Positions 14,813 to 23,380 of a stretch of DNA of 29,396 nucleotides are shown here, one piece after another. The notes under the pieces are model-generated. The model had not been told where the DNA came from, searched no databases, and saw only the letters and a program-made list of their open reading frames with translations. Location: positions 1-29,396 of the forward strand of contig CALKHV010000180.1 of the NCBI GenBank assembly GCA_937988865.1. Direction: 5' to 3'. The translations under genes and the position numbers were made by a program. Position 1 is the stretch's first letter; every line of letters starts with the position of its first letter. This DNA is from an uncultured Propionibacteriaceae bacterium. GTDB taxonomy: Bacteria > Actinomycetota > Actinomycetes > Propionibacteriales > Propionibacteriaceae.

Positions 14813-14944
14813 GCAGCTGCAGAGGCGACGCGTGTGCGTCGTAGGAGCCGCACGTCTCGCTCCCCAGGTCGGCGCCTTGGCTCCCCACTCTCACCGCCGG
14901 GGCCCGCGCCCCACGGGCGACGCGCCCAGGGTGTCATCGCCCGT

Positions 14945-14973
14945 TTGGCCCCCGCGTGGCAGTCCGCTAGACT
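14945..14973 (+). promoter_or_regulatory. infC operon promoter
   Basis: TTGGCC (14945-14950), a 17-bp spacer and TAGACT (14968-14973). The start would be near 14980, leaving a leader of about 190 nt before infC. Between 14813 and 14944 I see only GC-rich sequence with no convincing gene. Confidence 0.6.
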
Positions 14974-15103
14974 CGTGTGGATTGATCGGGCCAACAGGCC
15001 GGATCCGCGAAAAGTGGGGGCCTGACCTCCCACCCGCAACCGGGGTTGACCTGGTCGGGTCGGTAATGGTTCGGCGGCTGCGTGTGCAGTCGGCTGAGCT
15101 TCA

Positions 15104-15131
15104 GGCTCCTGCGTCCGCGGGGGCCTTTTCT
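15104..15131 (+). terminator. Attenuator (intrinsic terminator) in the infC leader
   Basis: GGCTCCTGC (15104-15112), loop GTCC and GCGGGGGCC (15117-15125) form a 9-bp stem directly followed by TTTTCT. It lies in the leader, 37 nt upstream of the infC start, so it should act as a conditional terminator for infC-rpmI-rplT. Upstream leader hairpins GGCC-AACA-GGCC and GTGGG...CCCAC are visible. In other bacteria this operon is controlled by L20 binding its leader; the ligand here is unknown. Confidence 0.7.
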
Positions 15132-15167
15132 GTTGTACCGGTCCTCATCACTCACCTTGGAGGACAC

Positions 15168-15857
15168 ATCAGCACTGAACCGCGCATCAATGAGCGGATC
15201 CGGGTTCCGGAGGTCCGACTGGTCGGCCCTGCCGGCGAGCAGGTCGGCATCGTCCGGATCGAGCAGGCCCTGCAATTGGCCCGCGAGCATGACCTGGACC
15301 TGGTCGAGGTCGCACCGATGGCTCGTCCACCGGTGTGCAAGCTCATGGACTACGGCAAGTTCAAGTACGAGAACGCGCAGAAGGCCCGTGACGCACGACG
15401 GAACCAGACCAACACCGTCATCAAGGAGATGAAGCTCCGTCCCAAGATCGACGAACACGACTACGAGACGAAGAAGGGCCACGTGGTCCGCTTCCTCAAG
15501 GCCGGTGACAAGGTCAAGATCACGATCATGTTCCGTGGACGCGAACAGTCGCGTCCCGAACTGGGCGTCAACCTGCTCAAGCGACTGGCGGACGACGTGG
15601 TGGAGCATGGCTTCGTCGAGTCCTCGCCGAAGCTCGACGGGCGCAACATGTTGATGGTCCTCGGGCCCACTCGTAAGAAGACCGAGGCGAGGGCCGAGGA
15701 AAAGGTCGAGCGGGACCGTCGGATGGCGGAACGGGCGGCCGAGCAGGAGGCGGAAAAGAAGCTGGAGGCGGAGTTCCGCGCCAGCCACACCCCGCAGCCC
15801 ACCAGGAAGAAGCGGGGCCCGGCAGACAACCTGGACCCCGACATCGATCTCGGCTGA
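15168..15857 (+). CDS. infC: Translation initiation factor IF-3
   Basis: A 229-residue IF-3. It binds the 30S subunit, prevents premature 50S joining and checks start codons and initiator tRNA. The N-domain begins ISTEPRINERIRVPEVRLVGP. The linker is rich in K/R (KYENAQKARDARRNQ). The C-domain has KEMKLRPKIDEHDYETKKGH and MFRGREQSRPELG. A charged tail of about 45 residues is typical of Actinobacteria. I set the start at the ATC of 15168, because GGAGG is 4 nt upstream and no ATG/GTG/TTG fits. The frame is open back to 14757, but that part covers the promoter and attenuator. rpmI and rplT follow. Confidence 0.93.
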   Translation: MSTEPRINERIRVPEVRLVGPAGEQVGIVRIEQALQLAREHDLDLVEVAPMARPPVCKLMDYGKFKYENAQKARDARRNQTNTVIKEMKLRPKIDEHDYETKKGHVVRFLKAGDKVKITIMFRGREQSRPELGVNLLKRLADDVVEHGFVESSPKLDGRNMLMVLGPTRKKTEARAEEKVERDRRMAERAAEQEAEKKLEAEFRASHTPQPTRKKRGPADNLDPDIDLG

Positions 15858-15944
15858 TCCCAGCCACCGAACCGGCCACGGTCGGTTCACCCGTCGCAGC
15901 AGCCTGCGATGGGCCAACTGTGAAAGATGAACGGAGCGGCACCC

Positions 15945-16151
15945 ATGCCGAAGATGAAGGCGCACTCGGGCGCCAAGAAGCGCTTCAAGATCACCGGCAC
16001 CGGCAAGATCATGCACGCCACTGCCGGCAAGCGACACCTGAACGAACACAAGCCGTCCTCCCGGACGCGTCGCATGAGCCTCGACGGCGTCCTGGCCTCC
16101 GGTGACGCGAAGAAGGCCCGTCGTCTCCTCGGCAAGCACAAGGGCAAGTGA
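15945..16151 (+). CDS. rpmI: Ribosomal protein bL35
   Basis: A 68-residue basic 50S subunit protein. The N-terminus MPKMKAHSGAKKRFKITGTG and the conserved HLNEHKPSSRTRR are diagnostic. The ATG at 15945 has GGAG 8 nt upstream; the frame extends six codons further, which would not fit the family. Middle gene of infC-rpmI-rplT. Confidence 0.97.
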   Translation: MPKMKAHSGAKKRFKITGTGKIMHATAGKRHLNEHKPSSRTRRMSLDGVLASGDAKKARRLLGKHKGK

Positions 16152-16256
16152 TCCCGGTCGTCTGACCACCCTCCGGGACACCCCGGTCCACCCGCCGAGC
16201 ACTCGGCAACCCCGTCACATCGGCCGAACGGGCCGAGTACAACCAAGGAGTGAGAC

Positions 16257-16622
16257 ATGGCACGCGTCAAGCGTTCTGTGAATGCGCACAAGAAGCGCCG
16301 CGAAATCCTCGAGATGGCGTCCGGCTACCGCGGTCAGAGGTCGCGCCTGTACCGCAAGGCCAAGGAGCAGATGCTCCACTCGATGGCCTACGCCTACAAC
16401 GACCGCCGCAACCGCAAGGGCGACTTCCGCTCCCTGTGGATTCAGCGCATCAACGCGGCCTGCCGCGCCGAGGGCATGACCTACAACCGCTTCATCAACG
16501 GCCTCAAGGTCGCAGGTGTCGAGGTGGACCGCAAGATCCTCGCCGAGTTGGCCGTGAGCGATTCCGCCGCCTTCGCGAAGCTGGTCCAGGTCGCCAAGGA
16601 CAACCAGCCCGCCGCTGCCTGA
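16257..16622 (+). CDS. rplT: Ribosomal protein bL20
   Basis: A 121-residue basic protein that binds 23S rRNA early in 50S assembly and, in several bacteria, represses its own operon. Diagnostic parts are MARVKRSVNAHKKRREILEM, GYRGQRSRLYRKAKEQ, YAYNDRRNRKGDFRSLWIQR and INAACR. AAGGAG stands 6 nt before the ATG. The 105-nt gap from rpmI contains GCCGAGCACTCGGC and CGGCC-GAACG-GGCCG hairpins, possible L20 or processing sites (inferred). Confidence 0.97.
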   Translation: MARVKRSVNAHKKRREILEMASGYRGQRSRLYRKAKEQMLHSMAYAYNDRRNRKGDFRSLWIQRINAACRAEGMTYNRFINGLKVAGVEVDRKILAELAVSDSAAFAKLVQVAKDNQPAAA

Positions 16623-16633
16623 TCCAGGCTTCC

Positions 16634-17419
16634 ATGACGCACGAGCCGGACGCGCTGCCCCTGATCTCCAGGGCGCAACAGCGTTCGGCTCGTCGTCTGC
16701 TCAGCCGCAAGGGTCGTGACGAGTCGGGGCTGTTCCTCGTCGAGGGGACGCAGGCCGTCCGTGAGGCGCTCGGGCGTCCCGAACTGGTCGAGGCCCTGAT
16801 CGTCGACCGACCGGAAGACCACGCGTCCCTCATCGCTCTCGCCGACCCGGGGATTTGCTGGCGAGCAACGTCAGAGGATGTCGCGGCCCTTGCTGACACC
16901 GTCACGTCCCAAGGGTGTTTCGCCATTTGTCGCCAACTGTCCGCGTCCCTCGGGGACGTGGTGGACGCAAGACTTGTCGTGATCTGTGCCCAGGTGCGTG
17001 ACCCGGGTAACGCCGGCACGGTGATCCGCTGCGCCGATGCCTTCGGTGCGGACGCAGTAGTCCTCACCGCTGGTTCCGTGGAGCTTCACAATCCCAAGAC
17101 AGTGCGTGCGTCGGTGGGAAGTGTGTTCCATCTCCCCGTCGTCGCGGGCGTCACCCTTTCGTCCGCCGTCGACTGGGCCAGAGATCTTGGCCTTCAGGTC
17201 CTGGCCGCCGACGGCGGCGGACGGGTCCTCACCGACGTCGACCTGGCGCGCCCGACAGCCTGGATCATGGGGAACGAGGCCTGGGGACTCCCGGATGATG
17301 AGCGCGAGCTTGCCGACGACGTGGTCGGCGTCCCGATGTGGGGTCGGGCGGAATCCCTCAACTTGTCGACTGCCGCGGCAGTCTGTCTGTTTGCCACCGC
17401 GAGCGCCCAGCGGGCTTGA
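16634..17419 (+). CDS. TrmH/SpoU family RNA 2'-O-methyltransferase
   Basis: A 261-residue SPOUT-class methyltransferase. An N-terminal substrate-binding domain (RSARRLLSRKGRDESGLFLVEGTQAV) is followed by the knotted AdoMet-binding domain. Its three SpoU motifs are VRDPGNAGTVIRCADAFGAD (motif 1), WIMGNEAWGLPDD (motif 2) and SLNLSTAAAVCLF (motif 3). This type methylates ribose 2'-OH in 23S rRNA or tRNA; the target nucleotide cannot be told. The frame is open further upstream through rplT, but the ATG at 16634 fits the family start. It lies 11 nt after rplT, a position conserved in Actinobacteria. Confidence 0.88.
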   Translation: MTHEPDALPLISRAQQRSARRLLSRKGRDESGLFLVEGTQAVREALGRPELVEALIVDRPEDHASLIALADPGICWRATSEDVAALADTVTSQGCFAICRQLSASLGDVVDARLVVICAQVRDPGNAGTVIRCADAFGADAVVLTAGSVELHNPKTVRASVGSVFHLPVVAGVTLSSAVDWARDLGLQVLAADGGGRVLTDVDLARPTAWIMGNEAWGLPDDERELADDVVGVPMWGRAESLNLSTAAAVCLFATASAQRA

Positions 17420-17507
17420 GCCGCGCCCAGCGGCGTGGGCAGGGCGCGACGCGCGCCCGACAGCGTCCACAAGGGGATCTCGTTCGCTTCGCACCCCCTC
17501 GTCTTCC

Positions 17508-17513
17508 TAAACT
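17508..17513 (+). promoter_or_regulatory. Possible -10 of the pheST promoter
   Basis: TAAACT in the 125-bp gap between the methyltransferase gene and pheS, 31 nt before the pheS ATG. The -35 region is weak (TTCGCT at 19 bp). No T-box or leader-peptide signature is seen. Confidence 0.35.
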
Positions 17514-17544
17514 GTCACGCGTCACACGAACCTGAGGGGAGCCC

Positions 17545-18654
17545 ATGAGCGGGCCGAACACGAACTACGACCCGGTGCAGGTTGCCGCGCTCGACGAGCA
17601 CCAGGTCGATGCCATGGTGGCCGATGCGCTGTCTGCCATCGAAGCCGCAGGCACGACCGCAGAATTGAAGCAGGCCCGGCTCGACCACGCGGGCGACCGC
17701 TCGCCCCTCGCGCTCGCCAATCGTGAGCTGGGAGCACTACCTCCAGAGGCGCGCAAGATCGCTGGTCAGCGGATGGGTCGGGCGCGGGGACGCGTGGCCG
17801 ACGCGATCAAGGTCCGGGAAGCTGACCTGTCGGCGTCCGAACTGGAGGCCGCTCTGCGCGCCGAGCGCGTCGACATGACCCTCCCGGTCGAGCCGCATCC
17901 CCAGGGGGCTGTGCATCCGGTGACGGCCCTCATGGACGCGATGAACGACGTGTTCGTCGCCATGGGCTGGGAGGTGGCCGAAGGCCCGGAACTTGAGGCC
18001 GAGTGGCTCAATTTCGATGCGCTCAACATCGCACCTGATCACCCCTCCCGGGGCACCACCGACACGCTGTTCGTCGACCCGGTCGAGAATGCGATGGTCA
18101 TGCGGACGCACACCTCCCCGGTGCAGATCCGCGCTCTGCTCGAGCGAGAACTGCCGGTGTACGTGGTCTGCCCCGGGCGCACCTATCGCGCCGACGAATA
18201 CGACCCCACCCACCTGCCGGTCTTCCACCAGATCGAGGGCCTCTGCGTCGACAAGGGCATCACCCTCGCTCATCTGCGAGGCACTCTCGACCACTTCGCC
18301 AAGTCGATGTTCGGCGATGTCGAGACGCGCCTGCGTCCGCATTACTTCCCCTTCACCGAGCCGAGCGCCGAGATGGACCTGCAGTGCTTCGTCTGCAAGG
18401 GCGCGAGCGTGGGCAACCCCGAGCGCCCGTGCCGCACCTGCAAGTCCGAGGGCTGGATCGAATGGGGTGGATGCGGTGTGGTGAACCCGCGCGTCCTTGC
18501 CGCGGTAGGAATTGATCCAGACGTCTACTCCGGGTTTGCGTTCGGCATGGGCGTCGAGCGGACGCTCATGTTCCGAAACGGAGCGGAAGACATGCGCGAG
18601 ATGGTCGAGGGCGACATCCGCTTCAGCCGAACCCTCCTGGGAGGAGCACGATGA
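17545..18654 (+). CDS. pheS: Phenylalanyl-tRNA synthetase alpha subunit
   Basis: A 369-residue catalytic subunit of the alpha2beta2 class II enzyme that charges tRNA-Phe. An N-terminal coiled coil covers about residues 15-95 (LKQARLDHAGDRSPL..., then RGRVADAIKVREADLSASEL). The catalytic core has HPVTALMDAMNDVF, the DTLFVD and RTHTSPVQIR region of motif 2, PGRTYRADEYDPTHLPVFHQ, and motif 3 GFAFGMGVERTLM. A cysteine-rich CFVCKG...CRTCKSEGWIE insert (about 281-307) may bind zinc. ATG start with GGGGAG upstream; the 3' end overlaps pheT by 4 nt. Confidence 0.97.
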   Translation: MSGPNTNYDPVQVAALDEHQVDAMVADALSAIEAAGTTAELKQARLDHAGDRSPLALANRELGALPPEARKIAGQRMGRARGRVADAIKVREADLSASELEAALRAERVDMTLPVEPHPQGAVHPVTALMDAMNDVFVAMGWEVAEGPELEAEWLNFDALNIAPDHPSRGTTDTLFVDPVENAMVMRTHTSPVQIRALLERELPVYVVCPGRTYRADEYDPTHLPVFHQIEGLCVDKGITLAHLRGTLDHFAKSMFGDVETRLRPHYFPFTEPSAEMDLQCFVCKGASVGNPERPCRTCKSEGWIEWGGCGVVNPRVLAAVGIDPDVYSGFAFGMGVERTLMFRNGAEDMREMVEGDIRFSRTLLGGAR

Positions 18655-21143
18655 GGGCCCCCGTTTCATGGTTGCGCGACTGGGTCGCGCTGCCTCCCGA
18701 GGTCGCCGTCGATGACCTGGCCGACCGGTTCATCGGTCTCGGTCTGAACGTCGAGCGCATCGAGTCGATCGGTGCCGGGTGGACCGGCCCGGTCGTGGTG
18801 GGTCGGGTGCTGGAGTGCACACGCGAGAAGCACAAGAACGGCAAGCACATCTCGTACTGCCGGGTTGATGTCGGCGCGCACAACGATGAGTCGGGGTCCC
18901 GCGGCATCGTGTGCGGGGCTCCCAACGTCGCCGAGGGCCAACTTGTCGTGGTCGCCCTTCCCGGAGCCCTTCTGCCCGGCGACTTCGCCATCGCCGCCCG
19001 CAAGACCTACGGACACATCTCCGACGGCATGATCTGTGCCACCGACGAACTGGGAATCGGCGTCGATCACACGGGCATCCTCGTGCTCCCCGAAACGCTG
19101 GACGGACGCGCGCCGACGCTCGGTGAGGACGTCACCCCCTGGCTGGTCACACCCGATCAGGTGCTCGACATCGATGTGACCCCCGACATGAGTTACTGCC
19201 TGTCGATTCGCGGCCTGGCCCGCGAGGCCGCGACGGCTTACGGGGTCGCCTTCACCGACCCGGCGGCCCTGGCGACCCCTGCATCGACTGACGCAGGGGT
19301 AGGAGTGCGTCTCGATTCGGACGCCTGCCCGCTCTTCGTCGCGGTCAGTGTGACGGGCCTCGACCCCAGCGCGCCGTCGCCCAGCTGGATGCGGCAGCGG
19401 CTCGAGCTCGCTGGCATGCGGTCGATCTCGCTGGCGGTCGATGTGACCAACTACGTGATGCTCGAGACCGGCCAACCGCTCCACGCCTACGATGCCGATC
19501 GCCTCACCGGGGGCATCGTCGTCCGCCGGGCAGTGTCCGGTGAGACACTGACGACCCTTGACGGCCAGATGCGGACGCTTGATCCGGAGGACCTCCTGAT
19601 CACCGATGCGTCAGGCCCGATCGGTCTCGCCGGGGTCATGGGTGGCGCGACCACCGAGCTCTCGGCGTCCACGATCAACATCGTCCTGGAAGGTGCCCAC
19701 TTCGAGGCGCCCGTCATTTCGCGTGCCATGCGTCGACACAAGCTGCCCTCCGAGGCGTCCAAGCGGTTCGAACGGGGAGTCGATCCGGACGCCGCCTACG
19801 CGGCCTGCCACCGTGCCGCCGACCTGCTCGTCGAACTGGGCGGGGCCGTCAAGCTCGCAGCCGAGACCGTCGCAGGAGCAGTGCCCCGGATGCCGGGGCA
19901 AACCATCGACGGATCACTTCCGGCGACCATCCTGGGACTCTCGGTGGAACGCGAGAGGGTCGTTCAGATTCTTCGCTCCGTCGGGGTGCGGGTCGAGGTC
20001 GAGGAGGCCACACTCACCCTGCAGCCCCCGACTTGGCGAAACGACCTGGTCGACCCCTACGACTACGTCGAGGAGGTCGGGCGCAAGATCGGCTTCGACC
20101 GCATTCCGTCCGTTGTGCCCACTGCTCCCGTCGGACGCGGACTCACCCGTTTCCAGCGGCTGCGCAGGGCGGCCAACGCCGCAGTCTCGTCGCAGGGGCT
20201 CGTCGAGCTCATCACCTTGCCCTTCGTGAACGACACGGACCTCGACCGGATGGGCCTTCCTGCTGACGACCCCCGTCGTCGAGTGGTGCGCCTGGCGAAC
20301 CCGCTGGCTGACACGTCCCCGTATCTTCGGACGTCGCTGCTCCCCGGCTTGTTCGCCGCAGTCGTCCGCAACACCAGTCGTGGTAACGACGATCTCGCGC
20401 TCTATGAGATGGGGAGCGTCTTCCTTGCCGGTGAGCCCAAGGCGGCACCCAGCCCGTCGGTCACTCGCCGTCCCAGCGATGCCGATCTCGCTGCGATCGC
20501 CGCAGCCTTGCCCGACCAACCTCGATTCCTCGCCGCGGTCGCCTGTGGTTCGTGGCGCAGGCCGGGGTGGCAGGGCGCAGGGGTCCCGGCTGACTGGACC
20601 ATCATGGTCGCCGCCGCCGATGCCGCGGCGGAGGCCATGGGTGTCCGACTCGAACGCAGGGCGGCCGAGGTGGCCCCGTGGCACCCGGGACGTTGCGCCG
20701 AGCTGGTCGTCAACGGCCACGTGGTCGGATTCTCAGGCGAGGTTCACCCGACTGTGTGCCAGGCGTTCGGGCTCCCGCCGCGCACGTCAGCCATGGAACT
20801 CGATCTTGACCAGCTGCTGTCCGCTGCGCCGGAGTCCGGCGTTCTGATGCCCTTGTCGACTCGACCGGTGGCGAAGGAGGACGTGGCGCTCATCGTGGAC
20901 GAGGCCATGCCTGCGTCCGAGGTGAGGGCGGCCCTGGTCGAGGGTGCCGGGGACCTGCTTGAGTCGATCGCGCTCTTCGACATCTACCGGGGCAGCCAGA
21001 TCGGCGAAGGCAAGAAGTCGCTGGCGTTCAGCTTCCGGTTCCGGGCCCACGACAGGACGCTGACCGACGCCGATACAGCCGCAGCTCGGGACGCGGCGGT
21101 CGCGGTGGCGGCTGCCAGGTGCGGAGCGATTCAGCGAGCGTGA
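18651..21143 (+). CDS. pheT: Phenylalanyl-tRNA synthetase beta subunit
   Basis: An 830-residue beta subunit, normal length. In order: the N-terminal MRAPVSWLRDWVALP, a tRNA-binding OB domain (about 40-155, VVVGRVLECTREKHKNGKHI...IVCGAPNVAEGQLV), a B3/B4 editing domain (about 215-390, with SLAVDVTNYVMLETGQPLHAYD and GLAGVMGG), B5 (about 410-480, WRNDLVDPYDYVEEVGRKIG), a pseudo-synthetase core, and a C-terminal FDX-ACB anticodon domain (about 737-830, SFRFRAHDRTLTDADTA). ATGA overlap couples it to pheS. It is followed by the arginine cluster. Confidence 0.97.
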   Translation: MRAPVSWLRDWVALPPEVAVDDLADRFIGLGLNVERIESIGAGWTGPVVVGRVLECTREKHKNGKHISYCRVDVGAHNDESGSRGIVCGAPNVAEGQLVVVALPGALLPGDFAIAARKTYGHISDGMICATDELGIGVDHTGILVLPETLDGRAPTLGEDVTPWLVTPDQVLDIDVTPDMSYCLSIRGLAREAATAYGVAFTDPAALATPASTDAGVGVRLDSDACPLFVAVSVTGLDPSAPSPSWMRQRLELAGMRSISLAVDVTNYVMLETGQPLHAYDADRLTGGIVVRRAVSGETLTTLDGQMRTLDPEDLLITDASGPIGLAGVMGGATTELSASTINIVLEGAHFEAPVISRAMRRHKLPSEASKRFERGVDPDAAYAACHRAADLLVELGGAVKLAAETVAGAVPRMPGQTIDGSLPATILGLSVERERVVQILRSVGVRVEVEEATLTLQPPTWRNDLVDPYDYVEEVGRKIGFDRIPSVVPTAPVGRGLTRFQRLRRAANAAVSSQGLVELITLPFVNDTDLDRMGLPADDPRRRVVRLANPLADTSPYLRTSLLPGLFAAVVRNTSRGNDDLALYEMGSVFLAGEPKAAPSPSVTRRPSDADLAAIAAALPDQPRFLAAVACGSWRRPGWQGAGVPADWTIMVAAADAAAEAMGVRLERRAAEVAPWHPGRCAELVVNGHVVGFSGEVHPTVCQAFGLPPRTSAMELDLDQLLSAAPESGVLMPLSTRPVAKEDVALIVDEAMPASEVRAALVEGAGDLLESIALFDIYRGSQIGEGKKSLAFSFRFRAHDRTLTDADTAAARDAAVAVAAARCGAIQRA

Positions 21144-21160
21144 CGTCCGGGAGGGCTGCT

Positions 21161-21190
21161 TTCGCATAAGTATTCCGTGCATGGCATAGT
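21161..21190 (+). promoter_or_regulatory. Possible leaderless argC promoter
   Basis: TTCGCA (21161-21166), an 18-bp spacer and CATAGT (21185-21190), 7 nt before the ATG at 21198. No Shine-Dalgarno precedes the ATG, which supports a leaderless transcript. Confidence 0.45.
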
Positions 21191-21196
21191 TATGCC
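21163..21196 (+). promoter_or_regulatory. Tandem ARG boxes (ArgR operator) over the argC promoter
   Basis: CGCATAAGTATTCC (21163-21176) and GGCATAGTTATGCC (21183-21196, perfect 6-2-6 palindrome) are centred 20 bp apart. They resemble the AT-rich palindromic ARG box, which binds an ArgR hexamer as a tandem pair. They cover the proposed -35 and -10 and nearly reach the ATG, so arginine-loaded ArgR (gene at 25495) should block transcription directly. Confidence 0.85.
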
Positions 21197-21197
21197 C

Positions 21198-22229
21198 ATG
21201 ACGATCTCAGTGGCAGTGGCCGGGTGCACCGGCTACGCCGGCGGGGAGGTGTTGCGGCTACTCCTCGGACACCCCGAGGTCAGCATCGGCAACCTGACCG
21301 CAGGCGGTTCGGCTGGCTCACTCCTGGGGGAGCACCACCCCCATCTCGTTCCGCTCGCCGACCGACGCGTCCTCGAGACCACCGCCGAGAACCTCGCCGG
21401 CCACGACGTCGTTTTCCTCGCCCTCCCGCACGGCGCCTCGGCGGCGGTGGCCGAGGGGCTGGGCGACGAAGTCCTGGTGCTCGACTGCGGGGCGGACTTC
21501 CGACTGAACGACGCAGCCATGTGGACGAAGTACTACGCGTCCGCCCACGCCGGCACCTGGCCCTACGGCCTTCCCGAACTCCCTGGTCAGCGCCACGTGC
21601 TCGCCTCGACGAGGCGTGTCGCCGTCCCCGGCTGCTATCCGACCACCGGCACTCTCGCGCTGCTTCCCGCGCTCACGCATGGCCTGGTCGATGGCCACGA
21701 TGTCGTCGTCGCTGCGGCGTCCGGTTCGTCCGGCGCGGGCAAGGCGGCCAAACCGAACCTTCTGGGGGCCGAGCTCTTCGGATCGGCCTCGGCCTACGGC
21801 GTCGGAGGCGTTCACCGCCACGTCCCCGAGCTGTTGCAGAACTTCGCACTCCTGGGCGCGGCCAACCCGAGCGTCAGCTTCACGCCGATGCTCGTGCCGA
21901 TGAGCCGCGGGATCCTCGCCGTCGTCACCGCCCCGGTGACCTCGGACGTCACAGCGGCGGACGTGCGGGACGCCTACCTCGATTCCTACGCGTCCGAGCC
22001 CTTCGTCAACGTCCTGCCCGAGGGGCGCTGGCCGCAGACCCAGCACGTCGTCGGATCGAACGCCGTCCACGTCCAGGCCACCATCGACCCGGACGCCGGA
22101 CGCCTCGTCGCCGTCGCGGCCCTCGACAACCTCACCAAGGGCACCGCCGGCGGTGCCATCCAGTCGATGAATCTTGCGTTGGGGTATCCGGAGACCACCG
22201 GCCTCACCACGATCGGAGTAGCACCATGA
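21198..22229 (+). CDS. argC: N-acetyl-gamma-glutamyl-phosphate reductase
   Basis: A 343-residue NADPH-dependent reductase, third step of arginine synthesis, turning N-acetylglutamyl phosphate into the semialdehyde. The nucleotide-binding start is VAVAGCTGYAGGEVLRLL. The catalytic cysteine is C146 in VAVPGCYPTTG. The dimerisation domain includes GVGGVHRHVPEL, and the end KGTAGGAIQSMNLALG is typical. I chose the ATG at 21198 over in-frame GTG 21177 and ATG 21192, since the family starts right before the first beta strand and the upstream codons lie in the ARG box. It overlaps argJ by 4 nt. Confidence 0.96.
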   Translation: MTISVAVAGCTGYAGGEVLRLLLGHPEVSIGNLTAGGSAGSLLGEHHPHLVPLADRRVLETTAENLAGHDVVFLALPHGASAAVAEGLGDEVLVLDCGADFRLNDAAMWTKYYASAHAGTWPYGLPELPGQRHVLASTRRVAVPGCYPTTGTLALLPALTHGLVDGHDVVVAAASGSSGAGKAAKPNLLGAELFGSASAYGVGGVHRHVPELLQNFALLGAANPSVSFTPMLVPMSRGILAVVTAPVTSDVTAADVRDAYLDSYASEPFVNVLPEGRWPQTQHVVGSNAVHVQATIDPDAGRLVAVAALDNLTKGTAGGAIQSMNLALGYPETTGLTTIGVAP

Positions 22230-23380
22230 CCGTCACGTCCCCGAAGGGGTTCACCGCGTCCGGCATTGCTGCCGGCATCAAGGCCTCCGGACGGCCCGAC
22301 CTTGCCCTCGTCGTCAATGAGGGTCCCCTGCAGTCGGCGGCGGCGGTGTTCACGTCCAATCGCATCTTCGCCGCCCCTGTTGCGTGGTCACGGGCCGCCG
22401 TCGTGGACGGCGAACTGCACGCAGTCGTGCTCAACTCCGGCGGCGCCAACGCCTGCACCGGGGACGCGGGCCATGCCGATTCGGTCGCCACAGCCGAGCA
22501 GGTTGCGGCGGTCACGGGGTGTGACGTCAACCAGGTGGGGGTCTGCTCCACCGGCCTGATCGGCGTCCGACTGCCCATGGGCGCGCTGCTCCCCGGAGTC
22601 GTCGCGGCTGCCGGCGCGTTGTCGGCAGAGGGTGGTTTGGACGCCGCGCGCGCCATCATGACGACCGACACCGTCCCCAAGACCGCGGCGTACACCGATC
22701 CCGCCGGCTGGTCGGTCGGTGGCATGGCCAAGGGCGCAGGGATGCTCGCCCCGGCCCTTGCCACCATGCTCGTCGTCGTCACCACCGACGCCGAGATCAC
22801 TGCGATGGCTCTTGACAAGGCGCTCCGCACCGCCACGTCGCTCACGTTCGACCGACTCGACTCGGACGGGTGCATGTCGACCAACGACACGGTCTTCGCC
22901 CTCGCCAGCGGTGCGTCGGGCGTGCGTCCCGACCAGGACGCCTTCACCACGGCCCTCGCGCGCGTCTGTCACAGCCTCGCCCAGCAACTCCTCAGCGATG
23001 CCGAGGGGTCGGCCCACGACATCGCGATCACCGTGAAGGGCGCCTCGTGCGAGGCTGACGCCCTCGAGGTCGCCCGGTCGATCGCGAGGAACAACCTCTT
23101 CAAGTGCGCGATCTTCGGCAACGATCCCAACTGGGGACGCGTCCTCGCCGCGCTGGGCACGACCTCGGCTGCGTACGACCCCGCTGACCTGGACGTCTGG
23201 TTCAACGGCGTCGAGGTCTACCACGCCGGCGCGATCGGCGCCGATCGCAGTCTCGTCGACCTCACCCCGCGAGCGTGCGAGGTCGTCGTCGACCTGCATG
23301 TCGGCAAGGCAGCAGCCACGATCTACACCAATGACCTGACGTACGACTACGTCAAGGAGAACGCGGAGTACTCCTCATGA
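22226..23380 (+). CDS. argJ: Bifunctional ornithine acetyltransferase / N-acetylglutamate synthase
   Basis: A 384-residue self-cleaving enzyme that moves the acetyl group from N-acetylornithine to glutamate and so recycles it. The autocleavage site is in KGAGMLAPALATMLVVVTTDA: the ATM at about residue 182 gives alpha and beta chains with Thr as the new N-terminal nucleophile. Other conserved parts are LNSGGANACTGDAG, CSTGLIG, SDGCMSTNDTV and FGNDPNWGRVLAALG. Whether it is mono- or bifunctional cannot be read from sequence. ATGA overlaps at both ends couple it to argC and argB. Confidence 0.96.
   Translation: MTVTSPKGFTASGIAAGIKASGRPDLALVVNEGPLQSAAAVFTSNRIFAAPVAWSRAAVVDGELHAVVLNSGGANACTGDAGHADSVATAEQVAAVTGCDVNQVGVCSTGLIGVRLPMGALLPGVVAAAGALSAEGGLDAARAIMTTDTVPKTAAYTDPAGWSVGGMAKGAGMLAPALATMLVVVTTDAEITAMALDKALRTATSLTFDRLDSDGCMSTNDTVFALASGASGVRPDQDAFTTALARVCHSLAQQLLSDAEGSAHDIAITVKGASCEADALEVARSIARNNLFKCAIFGNDPNWGRVLAALGTTSAAYDPADLDVWFNGVEVYHAGAIGADRSLVDLTPRACEVVVDLHVGKAAATIYTNDLTYDYVKENAEYSS

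Noticed and set aside
14740..14844. Second small peptide gene after operator copy 2 (GTG at 14740, about 34 codons)
   Set aside because: No Shine-Dalgarno at proper distance, no signal peptide, Pro/Cys/Arg-rich translation, and it crosses the long hairpin.
14757..15167. Open frame upstream of and continuous with infC (about 137 extra codons)
   Set aside because: It runs through the C-rich hairpin, the infC promoter and the attenuator; its sequence is not IF-3-like and no Shine-Dalgarno is correctly placed. It is open because of high GC.
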